Source: CAYYKK01 sp964467935 (GTDB taxonomy: Bacteria > Myxococcota_A > Polyangia > Polyangiales > Polyangiaceae). Taken from it: 24,228 bases of DNA. The stretch spans positions 1 to 24,228 of the forward strand of contig CAYYKK010000088.1 in NCBI GenBank assembly GCA_964467935.1, read 5' to 3'. The translations under genes were made by a program, and so were the position numbers. The stretch's first letter is position 1; the number at the start of each line of letters is the position of its first letter. The notes under the pieces were generated by a model. It was not told the origin of the DNA. It did not search any database and was given only the letters and a program-made list of their open reading frames with translations. Below, in pieces: positions 15,924 to 23,633 of the stretch.

Positions 15924-16895
15924 TCAGACGAAGCGGCGGGAGAGGCGATCGATCTCGGCGAGCTGATCGTCGGTGAGCACGAGATGGAGCGCGCGCGCGT
16001 TCGACTCGGCCTGCGACGCGCGGCTCGCGCCGGGGATCGCGAAGACGAGCTCGCCGTGGAACTGCACGAGCCACGCGAGCGCGACCTCGGACGGCGAGGC
16101 ACCACCCGAGGCGCCGCCGATCCGCCTGAGCGCGTCGACGAGCGGACGGCTCGCCTCGAGGCCTCGCTCGCGGAACGCCGGCATGAAGCGCCGCGGGCCG
16201 GGCTTGTCCCGGATCGAAGCCGGATCGTCGTGGAAGCGCCCCGTGAGCAGCCCTTGCGCGAGCGGTGAATAGGCGATGATCGCGACGCCGAGCTCGCGCG
16301 CGGCGCGGAGGACGCCGTTCGACTCGATGCGCCGGTTCAAGAGGCTGTAGCGCACCTGGTTCGACGCGAGGACGAGGCCGCGCTTCGCGAGGGCGACGTG
16401 GGCGCGGCGCATGCGCGGCGCGTCGAAGTTCGAGACGCCGACGTGACGGATCTTCTTCGCGACGGCGAGGTCCGCCATCGCGTTCATCTCGTCCTCGACC
16501 GACGAGAGCCCGTAGGGCTGATGCACCTGGTAGAGGTCGACGCCGAACGGCGAGAGGCAGCGCAGGCGCTCGTCGATGGTGCTCCGGATCGAGCTCGCGC
16601 GGCGGAGGAACGGGTTCCACTTCGTCGCGACGACGACGTCGCCCGGGCGCTTGCCGGCCAGGGAGAGCGACCGCGCGAGCGCGCGCTCCGACTCGCCGCC
16701 GCCGTACATCTCGGCCGTGTCGAAGAGGGTGACGCCGGCGGCGAGCGAGGCGCGCACGACCTCGTCGACGGTGCGGTCTGGGAGCGCCGCCCAGAAGCCG
16801 CCCACGAGGCCTTTGCCGCCGCTCATCTGCCAGCAACCGAGCCCGATCGGGGGCGTCTCGAGGTCCGTCTTTCCGAGGCGGCGCGCGTTCGGCAT
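15924..16895 (-). CDS. Aldo/keto reductase
   Basis: A 323-residue NADPH-dependent oxidoreductase of the (alpha/beta)8 aldo/keto reductase superfamily, cytoplasmic. The complete catalytic tetrad is visible: D59 and Y64 (FDTAEMYGGG), K92 (VVATKWNP) and H125 (YQVHQPYG). Other family marks are RRLGKTDLETPPIGLGCW at the start, RHVGVSNFDAPRM, IAYSPLAQGLLTGRF and VFAIPGASRASQAESNA near the C-terminus, where the cofactor phosphate is held. The substrate is not predictable. Its ATG overlaps the stop of the upstream kinase-like gene by one base (TGATG), so the two are expected to be cotranslated. The 3' end faces the thioesterase gene. Confidence 0.93.
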   Translation of the reverse strand: MPNARRLGKTDLETPPIGLGCWQMSGGKGLVGGFWAALPDRTVDEVVRASLAAGVTLFDTAEMYGGGESERALARSLSLAGKRPGDVVVATKWNPFLRRASSIRSTIDERLRCLSPFGVDLYQVHQPYGLSSVEDEMNAMADLAVAKKIRHVGVSNFDAPRMRRAHVALAKRGLVLASNQVRYSLLNRRIESNGVLRAARELGVAIIAYSPLAQGLLTGRFHDDPASIRDKPGPRRFMPAFRERGLEASRPLVDALRRIGGASGGASPSEVALAWLVQFHGELVFAIPGASRASQAESNARALHLVLTDDQLAEIDRLSRRFV

Positions 16896-18712
16896 CAGAG
16901 GCTCGAGGGGTTGTAGACCGCGCCGGTGGAGGGCGGCGCAGGGCTCGTGGTCTTCGGGGTCGCGCGCACGACGCGCGGTCGCGTGGCCTTCGGCGAGGAA
17001 GAGGACTTCGGCGACGCGGAGCTCGAGCTCGCCGCAGACGACGCGCTGGTGGACGGCGCGGCGCTCTCGACGGGTGCGTCGGGCGGCGGCGCCGCGCTCG
17101 CGGCCTCGTCGCTCCGCGCGCTCGTGGCCTCGGCGCTCGCGGTGCTCTCGGCGATCGGCGAGGCGGAGGCCTTCGCCGCCGTCGACGCAGCCGGCGGGCT
17201 CGCGCGCGTGGCGAGGAGGATCACGAGCCCCAAGGCCACGAAGGCCGCCGCGGCGAGCGCGATCCGCGACGCGCTCCTCGTCGTCGAGGCGACGGGCGCC
17301 GCGCTCTCCTCCGGGGCCAGCGCCTCCTGGAACATCTGCACCTTGCGCCGCGATTGCTCCGCCGAAGGATCGAAGAGCGGCGGCACCGTCGGCGAGCGCG
17401 GAGGCGCCGACGAGGTCGCGCGCGGAGCGTCGGAGGCCGAGGGCGCGTTGGAGGGCGACACGGCGGGGGGCGCGGTCGACGTCGGGCGCGTGGGCTCGTC
17501 CTCGTTTTCGCGCCCCTCCTCGTCGTCGGACGGCGGCGCCATCGCGAGGGTCGCCGGCTCGCCATCGCCTCCGTCGGTGTCCTCGTCGGGAGGCACGAAC
17601 GGCTCGAGCGGGGTCTTCGAGAGATCGAGCTCCGCGTCGATCGGCGTGCCCTCGGTCACCGAGACGTGCGTCGAGGAGCGCTCTTCCTCGGCCTTCGCCT
17701 CGGCCTTCGCCTCGCGCTTGTAGTGCAGCGTCGGGATCGGATCCTCGGTGTCCGACGAGAGCGGCGCGCGACCGTGCGCGCGCGCCGGCGGATCGGCGTT
17801 GCTCGTGATCGTGGTCGGCTCGTCGTCGTCGAGCGCGCCGCGCGGCCTCCGCTCCGCGACGCGCGCCATCGACGGGTGCGACAGCCGATCGAGCACGCGA
17901 TCGAGGAGGGTCGTGCACTCGGCGATCGACGCGAACCGCTCGTTCGGATCGCGCTTGAGGCACCCCGCGACGAGGGCGCGCAGATCCGCGTCGAGCTCGG
18001 GCGTGATGCTCGGGAGCTCCGGGATCGGGGCGGCGGTCACCTGCACGAGGATCTCGGCGGGCGTCGTTCCGTCGAAGAGCACGTGACCCGACAAGAGCTC
18101 GTAAGCGAGCGATCCGAACGCCCAGACGTCGGCGCGCGCGTCCACGGCGCGACCGTCGATCTGTTCGGGCGCGACGTAGCCGGGCGAACCGAGCGTGACC
18201 CCCTTCAGCGTGAGCGTCTCCTCGGCGTCGATGCGGCTGATGCCGAACTCGACGAGCTTCACGGTCGGCTCGCTCGCGTCCGACTCGGTGTGGAGAAAGA
18301 CGTTGTGGGGCTTCAGGTTGCGGTGGACGACGCCGACCTTGTGCGCGGCCCCGAGCCCGCGCGCGACGTCGCGCAGCGTGCGCAGGGCCTTGCCGAGCTC
18401 GAGCGGCCCCTTCTCGAGGCGCGCCGCGAGCGTCTCGCCCGAGAGCAGCTCCATCACGATGAAGGGGCTGCCGTCGTCGGTCTCGGAGACGTCGTACACG
18501 TCGAGGACGTTCGGGTGACGGATGCGCCCCCCCGCGCGCGCCTCGCGCAAGAGACGCTGACGATCCTCTTCGCGTCCCCGCGACGCGAGCAGCTTCACGG
18601 CGACCTCGCGCTCGGTGCGCGTGTTGAGGCCTTCCCAGAGGGCCCCCATGGCGCCGTTGCCGATGCGCCGCCTGAGCTCGTACTTCCCGTCGAGGACGCT
18701 CCCCGGCTTCAT
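16895..18712 (-). CDS. Predicted pseudokinase: Ser/Thr kinase-like membrane protein
   Basis: A 605-residue protein with an N-terminal eukaryote-like kinase domain (about 11-278), a long disordered acidic/Pro-rich linker, one membrane segment (about 484-502, IALAAAAFVALGLVILL) and an Ala/Ser/Pro-rich outer tail. The glycine loop (IGNGAMG, 18-23 core), K40 of VAVK, APE (181-183) and DVWAFG are intact. The catalytic loop reads HRNLKPHN (130-137), with N132 in place of the catalytic Asp, and the metal motif reads EFG (155-157) instead of DFG. Both aspartates are replaced, so phosphotransfer is expected to be absent or severely weakened; nucleotide binding may survive. A TACCCT box ends 10 bases before the ATG. 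It is coupled to the aldo/keto reductase through a TGATG overlap. A sensor or scaffold role is inference. Confidence 0.9.
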   Translation of the reverse strand: MKPGSVLDGKYELRRRIGNGAMGALWEGLNTRTEREVAVKLLASRGREEDRQRLLREARAGGRIRHPNVLDVYDVSETDDGSPFIVMELLSGETLAARLEKGPLELGKALRTLRDVARGLGAAHKVGVVHRNLKPHNVFLHTESDASEPTVKLVEFGISRIDAEETLTLKGVTLGSPGYVAPEQIDGRAVDARADVWAFGSLAYELLSGHVLFDGTTPAEILVQVTAAPIPELPSITPELDADLRALVAGCLKRDPNERFASIAECTTLLDRVLDRLSHPSMARVAERRPRGALDDDEPTTITSNADPPARAHGRAPLSSDTEDPIPTLHYKREAKAEAKAEEERSSTHVSVTEGTPIDAELDLSKTPLEPFVPPDEDTDGGDGEPATLAMAPPSDDEEGRENEDEPTRPTSTAPPAVSPSNAPSASDAPRATSSAPPRSPTVPPLFDPSAEQSRRKVQMFQEALAPEESAAPVASTTRSASRIALAAAAFVALGLVILLATRASPPAASTAAKASASPIAESTASAEATSARSDEAASAAPPPDAPVESAAPSTSASSAASSSSASPKSSSSPKATRPRVVRATPKTTSPAPPSTGAVYNPSSL

Positions 18713-18722
18713 GCGAAGGCCG

Positions 18723-18728
18723 AGGGTA
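18723..18728 (-). promoter_or_regulatory. Putative -10 box (TACCCT) of the pseudokinase gene
   Basis: TACCCT on the minus strand ends 10 bases before the ATG at 18712. No ribosome binding site is visible between them, as at several other genes here. Confidence 0.3.
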
Positions 18729-18751
18729 CCACGAACGATCGGAGCGCACGC

Positions 18752-18782
18752 GAGGGGAGGAGCGACGCGCGCCCCTCCCCTC
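18752..18782 (-). terminator. Hairpin between the cytochrome gene and the pseudokinase gene
   Basis: The arms GAGGGGAGG (18752-18760) and CCTCCCCTC (18774-18782) pair perfectly, with two more pairs after one mismatch. It starts 26 bases after the stop of the upstream two-haem lipoprotein gene on the same strand. There is no T-run. Confidence 0.5.
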
Positions 18783-18808
18783 TTCTCGTCACGCGTCCGT
18801 CGCCACGC

Positions 18809-21643
18809 TCAGTTCGGCGCGACGCACAGATCGCCGCCCGTCGCGCCCTTCGCGGGGATCGCGAACGGAGGCTCGGTCTCGTCGATCGAGAGGAGGTACG
18901 CGACGAGCTCCCTCACCTCGGTCGGGCCCGGCGCGAACACCTGGGCGACCGGCGACTGGTGGTGCTTGAGGAAGAGATCGTCGAACACCTCCTCGAGCGT
19001 CCGGGCGTTGCCGGCGTGGAAGTACGGCGCGCCCACCTGCATGCCCAGGAGCGACGGAGGATTGAACCCCGCGCTCGGCTCGCCGCCGAGCAGCCCCGAG
19101 CCCTGGGCGCCGGTCTTCATGTCTTGTCGGAGCTCGAGCACGCCGACCGCCGCGGGCGAGACGCCCGTCGGCACCGCGCCCGAGAGCGCGCCGATCGTCC
19201 CCACCGGCCTCACCGCGCACGCGAGCTGCTCGAACGCCGCTGATCCGACGCGATCGAACTGGTTCGCCGCCACCGTCGACGGGAGCAGCGTCGACGGGAA
19301 ATTGTTCAACGCGACGGCGTAGCCAGTCTCGGAGAGCGAGCTCGAGCTGGTGCCGCCGGTGACGTCGTTGAAGAGGTTGTTGGGCTTGTAGAAGACCGTC
19401 GAGACGGTCCACTTCGCGCCGCTGTGGCACCCGACGCAGTTGCCTTGCCCCGCGCCGAAGAGGAGCTTGCCAGCGGCGACGTCGGCGGCGACGAGGTTCG
19501 TCGGCCGGCGAGGAGAGCGCACGGTCTTCACCCAAGCGGTGATGTCGCTCCAGTCACCGATGACCGAGTGAGGGTTCGCCGAGCCGTTGGGATCCGCCGT
19601 CGCGGTGCTCGATCCCTGCAGCCCCTGCTGCGGCGGCGTCGTGGTCGCCGTGTTGATCCGATCGCTCGTGGCCGGCGGCGTGCTCGTCGCCGAGACGATC
19701 GCGCCGACGCCGCCCGAGACGCCTCGCACGTTGCCTTCGAAGTCCGCGACCTCGTCGAAGATGCCCGACCAGTTGAGGATGCGCTGATCCGTCCCGTCCG
19801 CGGACGCGAACGATCCGTCGAGGCTGATGGTCTGCCGCGGGCCGCGCGCGAAGTACCAGGTCACGTCGTCCGTGAGCCCGTCGACGTGGCACGCGCCGCA
19901 CGATCCCCAGGCTTGGCCGCGGAGCGACCATCGACCGAGGCCCGTGTTGAAGAAGCGCTTGCCGCGGAGCACGGACTCGTCGGGCGACCCCGGCGCGGGC
20001 AGCGCGGTCGAGTGCGTCGTCACCGCGGTCGTCGCGTTCGCGACGGTCTGCGCGCCGAGGTCGAGCGCCGTCACGTCTCGGTTGCCATCGTCGGCGACGA
20101 ACGCGAAGGCCGATCCGTGCGCCATCGCGACGCCGATCGGCAGACGGATGGTGCCGTCGCTCGTCGTCCGGAGGTCGATGAAGTTGTTCGCCGACGAGCC
20201 GACGTCGGAGATCGCGCCGGCGTCGATCTGCATTCGGAACGCGCCGTCGGCGCCCTCGCCCGTGACGTAGGCGAACTGGCCGTGGAAGCCGATGTCCGTC
20301 GGCAGGAGCGGGACGCGCAGCGGAAAGCCGTTCGCCGCAGCCTTGGTCTGGTAGCGCTTGTCGAGCGCGGTCGTCGTGGCGGTCTTGGCCGCGAGATCGA
20401 CGATCGTCACCGCGGGGTGCGTCGTCGTCTTGGCGTTGTCGACGGTCGGCTTGCACGTGCCCGCGGGGAGCTGACAATCACCGGCCGCCGCGAGCGGACC
20501 GCAGTCGGCGTCCTGCAGGCATTGGAGCGTGCAGACCCCCTGCGTGCAGGTCGATCCGACGCCGAACGAGGCGCAGTTCGCGGACGTGGTGCAGGCGCCG
20601 CGCTGGAACACCCCGACGGGGCCGACGGGCGAAGCGCACGTGCTCGACACGTAGGCGAAGCCGCCGTCGATCGTGACCGAGCCGATCTGGTTCGGGAAGC
20701 AGCCGGTGGCTTGCCCCTTCGCGTCGAGGAAACCGGTGTCGGTGATGGCGGGCAAGTCGATGGTGCTCACCGCGCCCGTGCCCACGTCGACCTCGTAGAG
20801 CAGGCCCTTCCAGTTGTGATCGGAGCTCGTGCCGGTCGCGTCCTCGGGGCCGGTGCGCACGGCGAACCACTCGGTCGCGTAGACCTTCTCCGCGTCGTCG
20901 CTCGCGCCGCCGGAGTTCGTGACGGCGAGCGCGCGCGGGTGCGCGAGCGAGGCCCGCGGGGTCACGGCGCCGAGCGCGCCCGTCTGCACGATGGCGGGGT
21001 TCAGATCGACGGTGCCCGTCACGGTCATCGTCGCCGGGTCCACGACCGAGAGCGTGCCGTCGACCCAGTTCGACACGTAGATCTTCGCGTCGTGCGGCGT
21101 GAGCGCGAGGGCCGTCGGCTCGGATCCGACGGCGACGCTCCGCCCGACCGCGGGGCTCGCGCTGTCGAGCCCCGTGATCTCGACGAGCTTCTGATCCTTG
21201 CGCGTCACGACGTACGCCGTGTCGTCGCAGCCGTTGATCGCGACCTGCCAGGGCTCGGCGCCGACCGCGATCTCCTTGACCACGGTCATCACGGGGGCGC
21301 CGGATCCGTAGTCGACCGAGAGCACGGTGACGGTCCCCGCGTCGCGGTTCACCGTCACGAGGCGCGCGTCGTTCGACGTGATCGCGATGGCCGATCCGCG
21401 CGTGGGTCCGACGATCGGCGTCGCGCAGACCGGCCCGGAGCCGCCGGCGCCGGTGGAGGACGAGGTGCTGGCGCCGCCGCCGGTTCCCTGCCCTCCGCTT
21501 CCAGTCGTCGCGCCGGTGCTCGTGGATCCGCCCGTCCCGCCGCCGTCGCCGCAGGCGCCCGAGGCGGCGCCGACGAGCGCGCAGCCGAGGAGGAGCGTCC
21601 CCCAGGCCGAGGCGCGCCAGCGCGTTTTCGAAGCTGTGTGCAT
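18809..21643 (-). CDS. Two-haem c-type cytochrome / beta-propeller lipoprotein
   Basis: A 944-residue exported protein. The signal segment (WGTLLLGCALVGAASGAC) has a lipobox, followed by a Gly/Ser/Thr-rich linker. An N-terminal propeller with YVTN/YNCP-like blades follows (IYVSNWVDGTLSVVDPAT, AYVTGEGADG). It is interrupted by a Cys-rich insert (about 370-410: CASFGVGSTC, CLQDADCGPL). The C-terminal part has two CxxCH haem sites, CGACH (582-586) and CVGCH (736-740), and the peroxidase/MauG-like ending PYFHAGNARTLEEVF. This suggests a surface or periplasmic electron-transfer or peroxidase-like protein; the substrate is unknown. ATG 21643 has GGGAGA upstream. It is divergent from a LysR regulator, its probable controller. 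Confidence 0.88.
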   Translation of the reverse strand: MHTASKTRWRASAWGTLLLGCALVGAASGACGDGGGTGGSTSTGATTGSGGQGTGGGASTSSSTGAGGSGPVCATPIVGPTRGSAIAITSNDARLVTVNRDAGTVTVLSVDYGSGAPVMTVVKEIAVGAEPWQVAINGCDDTAYVVTRKDQKLVEITGLDSASPAVGRSVAVGSEPTALALTPHDAKIYVSNWVDGTLSVVDPATMTVTGTVDLNPAIVQTGALGAVTPRASLAHPRALAVTNSGGASDDAEKVYATEWFAVRTGPEDATGTSSDHNWKGLLYEVDVGTGAVSTIDLPAITDTGFLDAKGQATGCFPNQIGSVTIDGGFAYVSSTCASPVGPVGVFQRGACTTSANCASFGVGSTCTQGVCTLQCLQDADCGPLAAAGDCQLPAGTCKPTVDNAKTTTHPAVTIVDLAAKTATTTALDKRYQTKAAANGFPLRVPLLPTDIGFHGQFAYVTGEGADGAFRMQIDAGAISDVGSSANNFIDLRTTSDGTIRLPIGVAMAHGSAFAFVADDGNRDVTALDLGAQTVANATTAVTTHSTALPAPGSPDESVLRGKRFFNTGLGRWSLRGQAWGSCGACHVDGLTDDVTWYFARGPRQTISLDGSFASADGTDQRILNWSGIFDEVADFEGNVRGVSGGVGAIVSATSTPPATSDRINTATTTPPQQGLQGSSTATADPNGSANPHSVIGDWSDITAWVKTVRSPRRPTNLVAADVAAGKLLFGAGQGNCVGCHSGAKWTVSTVFYKPNNLFNDVTGGTSSSSLSETGYAVALNNFPSTLLPSTVAANQFDRVGSAAFEQLACAVRPVGTIGALSGAVPTGVSPAAVGVLELRQDMKTGAQGSGLLGGEPSAGFNPPSLLGMQVGAPYFHAGNARTLEEVFDDLFLKHHQSPVAQVFAPGPTEVRELVAYLLSIDETEPPFAIPAKGATGGDLCVAPN

Positions 21644-21743
21644 GATGTCTCCCTCTCTCTGCGACTCGCGCCGCGTAAGCGTCCTCATCGGACAAAGCAG
21701 GGCCACGCACGCGTCGTGCGACGCGCGCGCCCCCAGAATCGTC

Positions 21744-21749
21744 ACGATA
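21744..21749 (-). promoter_or_regulatory. Putative -10 box (TATCGT) for the two-haem lipoprotein
   Basis: TATCGT on the minus strand, with a TTTCGC 16 bases further upstream as a weak -35. It would give a leader of about 95 bases. The spacer (21644-21814) also holds the palindrome TTCGCGAA (21763-21770), overlapping that -35 position. Confidence 0.3.
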
Positions 21750-21793
21750 AGGACGGCCTCGCTTCGCGAAACCATCGCTTCGCACATGGCTCC

Positions 21794-21810
21794 CATAGAC
21801 ATAAACTATG
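21794..21810. promoter_or_regulatory. LysR-type operator (T-N11-A dyad) at the lysR start
   Basis: CATAG-N7-CTATG is a perfect dyad that contains the T-N11-A core typical of LysR-family binding sites. It ends 4 bases before the lysR ATG and overlaps TAAACT (21802-21807), a plausible -10 box lying 7 bases before the start codon. It is about 150 bases from the divergent cytochrome start codon. Confidence 0.6.
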
Positions 21811-21814
21811 CCCC

Positions 21815-22729
21815 ATGGAACTCGCTCAGCTCCGGTACTTCCTCGAGATCCGCGCGCGCGGGAGCCTGACGGGCGCGGCCAAGCACCTCGGCATCAGCCA
21901 GCCGTCGCTCACGGTCGCGATGAAGCGCCTCGAGGAGGAGCTCGGCACCACGCTGCTCCTCCGAGGTCGGAGCGGCGTCTCCTTGACCACGACCGGCCGC
22001 GCGCTCGCCTCCGACGCCGAGGAGCTGCTCGCGATCGTCGCGCGCGCCGAGGCGCGCATCTCGGGGCTCGAGGATCGCGAGATCGGTCGCTTCGTGATCG
22101 GCTGCCACGAGCCGCTCGGCGCGTACTTCCTGCCGTCGTTCCTCCGGCGCCTCTACGCGGAGCACCCGGGGCTCGAGCCCTCCTTGTGGAACGGCCCGTC
22201 GGCGTCCGTGCGCGACGCCGTCCTCTCGCGCGACGTGGACTTCGGGCTCGTGGTGAACCCCATCCCCCACCCCGACCTCGTCCTCGTGAAGCTCTTTCAC
22301 GACGCGGTCGACTTCTTCTCGACGCCGGCGTCCGGTGGGCGCTCGCTCTCCTTCGGCGCGGCGACGCGCGAGGAGGCGTTCGAGCGCATCCGTCGGGGAC
22401 CGCTCGTCCACGCCGGTCGCGTGACCGAGAGCCGCGCGCTGCTCCGCGCGCTCGAGCGGCAGGGCGTCGTGCCGAGCCGCTACCTCTCGTGCGGGGACTT
22501 CGAGCTCGTGAAGGCGGTGACGCTCTCGGGCGTGGGCGTGGGCATCCTCCCGCGCCGCGTCGCGGCTTACGGCCACCGGAGGCGCCTCGTGCGCCTGCAC
22601 GCCGACATGCCCAAGTTCGCCGATCGGATCTGCCTCGTCTACCGCGCCGACCTCCACAAGACGAAGGCCGCGCTCACGCTGAAGGACGCGCTCGTCGCGC
22701 GCGGGCGCGAGCTCGACGCGGAGGGCTGA
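21815..22729 (+). CDS. LysR-family transcriptional regulator
   Basis: A 304-residue regulator. Residues 1-60 form the winged helix-turn-helix (MELAQLRYFLEI, SLTGAAKHLGISQPSLTVA, LGTTLLLRG), followed by the linker helix and a two-lobed ligand-binding domain (FVIGCHEPLGAYFLPSFL from about 91; SGVGVGILPRR near 250). The inducer cannot be predicted. It is divergent from the two-haem lipoprotein gene, the usual arrangement for LysR control of a neighbour. ATG 21815 gives the canonical N-terminus. No ribosome binding site precedes it, and the operator-like dyad abuts the start codon, so a leaderless, autorepressed transcript is likely. Frame extension upstream of this ATG is antisense to the cytochrome gene and was discarded. 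Confidence 0.93.
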   Translation: MELAQLRYFLEIRARGSLTGAAKHLGISQPSLTVAMKRLEEELGTTLLLRGRSGVSLTTTGRALASDAEELLAIVARAEARISGLEDREIGRFVIGCHEPLGAYFLPSFLRRLYAEHPGLEPSLWNGPSASVRDAVLSRDVDFGLVVNPIPHPDLVLVKLFHDAVDFFSTPASGGRSLSFGAATREEAFERIRRGPLVHAGRVTESRALLRALERQGVVPSRYLSCGDFELVKAVTLSGVGVGILPRRVAAYGHRRRLVRLHADMPKFADRICLVYRADLHKTKAALTLKDALVARGRELDAEG

Positions 22730-22777
22730 GTCGAGCGCGAGCTCACCGGCGCGGCGACGTGGGCGCGGCGGGTCTGC

Positions 22778-22783
22778 TAGCAT
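22778..22783 (+). promoter_or_regulatory. Putative -10 box (TAGCAT) of the small lipoprotein gene
   Basis: TAGCAT ends 8 bases before the ATG at 22792. There is no ribosome binding site in the gap and no recognisable -35. Confidence 0.35.
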
Positions 22784-22791
22784 CCGGCACC

Positions 22792-23613
22792 ATGACTTCG
22801 CGCGCGCTCGGCCTCGCTCTCGCCTTCTTCGTCTTCGGGTGCTCGAGCGGCTCGAACACCGGCACCGGCGGCGCGGGAGGCGGCGGGACCTCGTCGTCGA
22901 CGGCCACGACGAGCACGGCGACGGGGATGGAGTCGTGCACGGCCACGTTCCACTGGCTGCAGAAGGACGCGTACAACGACACCGCGGGTCGCTCGAGCGA
23001 TCTCTGGCCGCCGCACACCACGACACAGCTCGATTTGTCGTGCGACGGCGTGGCCGTCCAGTCGGCGTTCATGGCGAACCACGGCACCGAGCCGGGCGCC
23101 AAGGACAAGAACGGCGACGTCTTCCTCGTGGAGGTGAAGAAGGCCGAGGCGCCGATCACGCGGGCCGAGATGCTCGGCCTGATGACGGCCTACCAATCGT
23201 GCGAGTGCGATCCGACGACGAAGTTCTTGAGCATGGACTCGCTCTCGGACGCGCTCGCCAAGCAGCTGCTCACCGACGTGCAGAACTACGTCGGGATGCA
23301 CCTCACGTGCTCGATCACCGGCGGCACGCCGCAGCTCCTGATGGACCTCCAGGCCGGCAACATCGCGCAGGTGATCGCGGATCTGCCGATGTGCACGTGG
23401 GACAACGGCACGGGCTTCGCCGACGGCCTCGACAAGGCGTTCCAGGCGCTCGTCGCCCAGACGTCAGAGACGTTGCAAAACTATCATGTTTGCAACAACG
23501 ACGCGACGCTCCAGGCGAAGCTCTTCGACACGTTCACGACGACGCACCAGGTCGCACCCTGCGACATGACCTCGTCGGTCTGTCACGGGCCGCTCTGGTT
23601 CTACAAGCCCTGA
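22792..23613 (+). CDS. Small secreted lipoprotein of unknown function
   Basis: A 273-residue predicted lipoprotein. The signal segment ALGLALAFFVFGC puts the lipidated cysteine at residue 17, followed by a Gly/Ser/Thr-rich linker to about residue 43. The mature domain (about 45-273) has about ten cysteines (ESCTATFHW, QSCECDP, HLTCSIT, MCTWDNG, HVCNND, VAPCDM, SVCHGPLW), consistent with disulphides outside the cytoplasm. No haem CxxCH site is present and I recognise no family. Codons at 23464-23500 are strikingly AT-rich (TCA, TTG, CAA, TAT, CAT, GTT) and coincide with a perfect 25-base palindrome. It converges on the ALDH-like gene with a 20-base gap and lies 62 bases after lysR on the same strand. 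Confidence 0.75.
   Translation: MTSRALGLALAFFVFGCSSGSNTGTGGAGGGGTSSSTATTSTATGMESCTATFHWLQKDAYNDTAGRSSDLWPPHTTTQLDLSCDGVAVQSAFMANHGTEPGAKDKNGDVFLVEVKKAEAPITRAEMLGLMTAYQSCECDPTTKFLSMDSLSDALAKQLLTDVQNYVGMHLTCSITGGTPQLLMDLQAGNIAQVIADLPMCTWDNGTGFADGLDKAFQALVAQTSETLQNYHVCNNDATLQAKLFDTFTTTHQVAPCDMTSSVCHGPLWFYKP
23472..23496. repeat. AT-rich perfect inverted repeat inside a coding sequence
   Basis: GTTGCAAA - 9 bases - TTTGCAAC, perfect 8-base arms, only 9 of 25 bases G or C in an otherwise very GC-rich gene. It encodes L-Q-N-Y-H-V-C-N of the small lipoprotein with codons rare in this window. It could be a protein-binding or recombination site, or an mRNA hairpin. Confidence 0.7.
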
Positions 23614-23633
23614 CGACGGGCGCGCGCGGCCCC

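Noticed and set aside
19424..21814. Upstream extension of the lysR frame by about 800 codons
   Set aside because: It is antisense to the two-haem lipoprotein gene; LysR proteins begin at the helix-turn-helix, matching ATG 21815.
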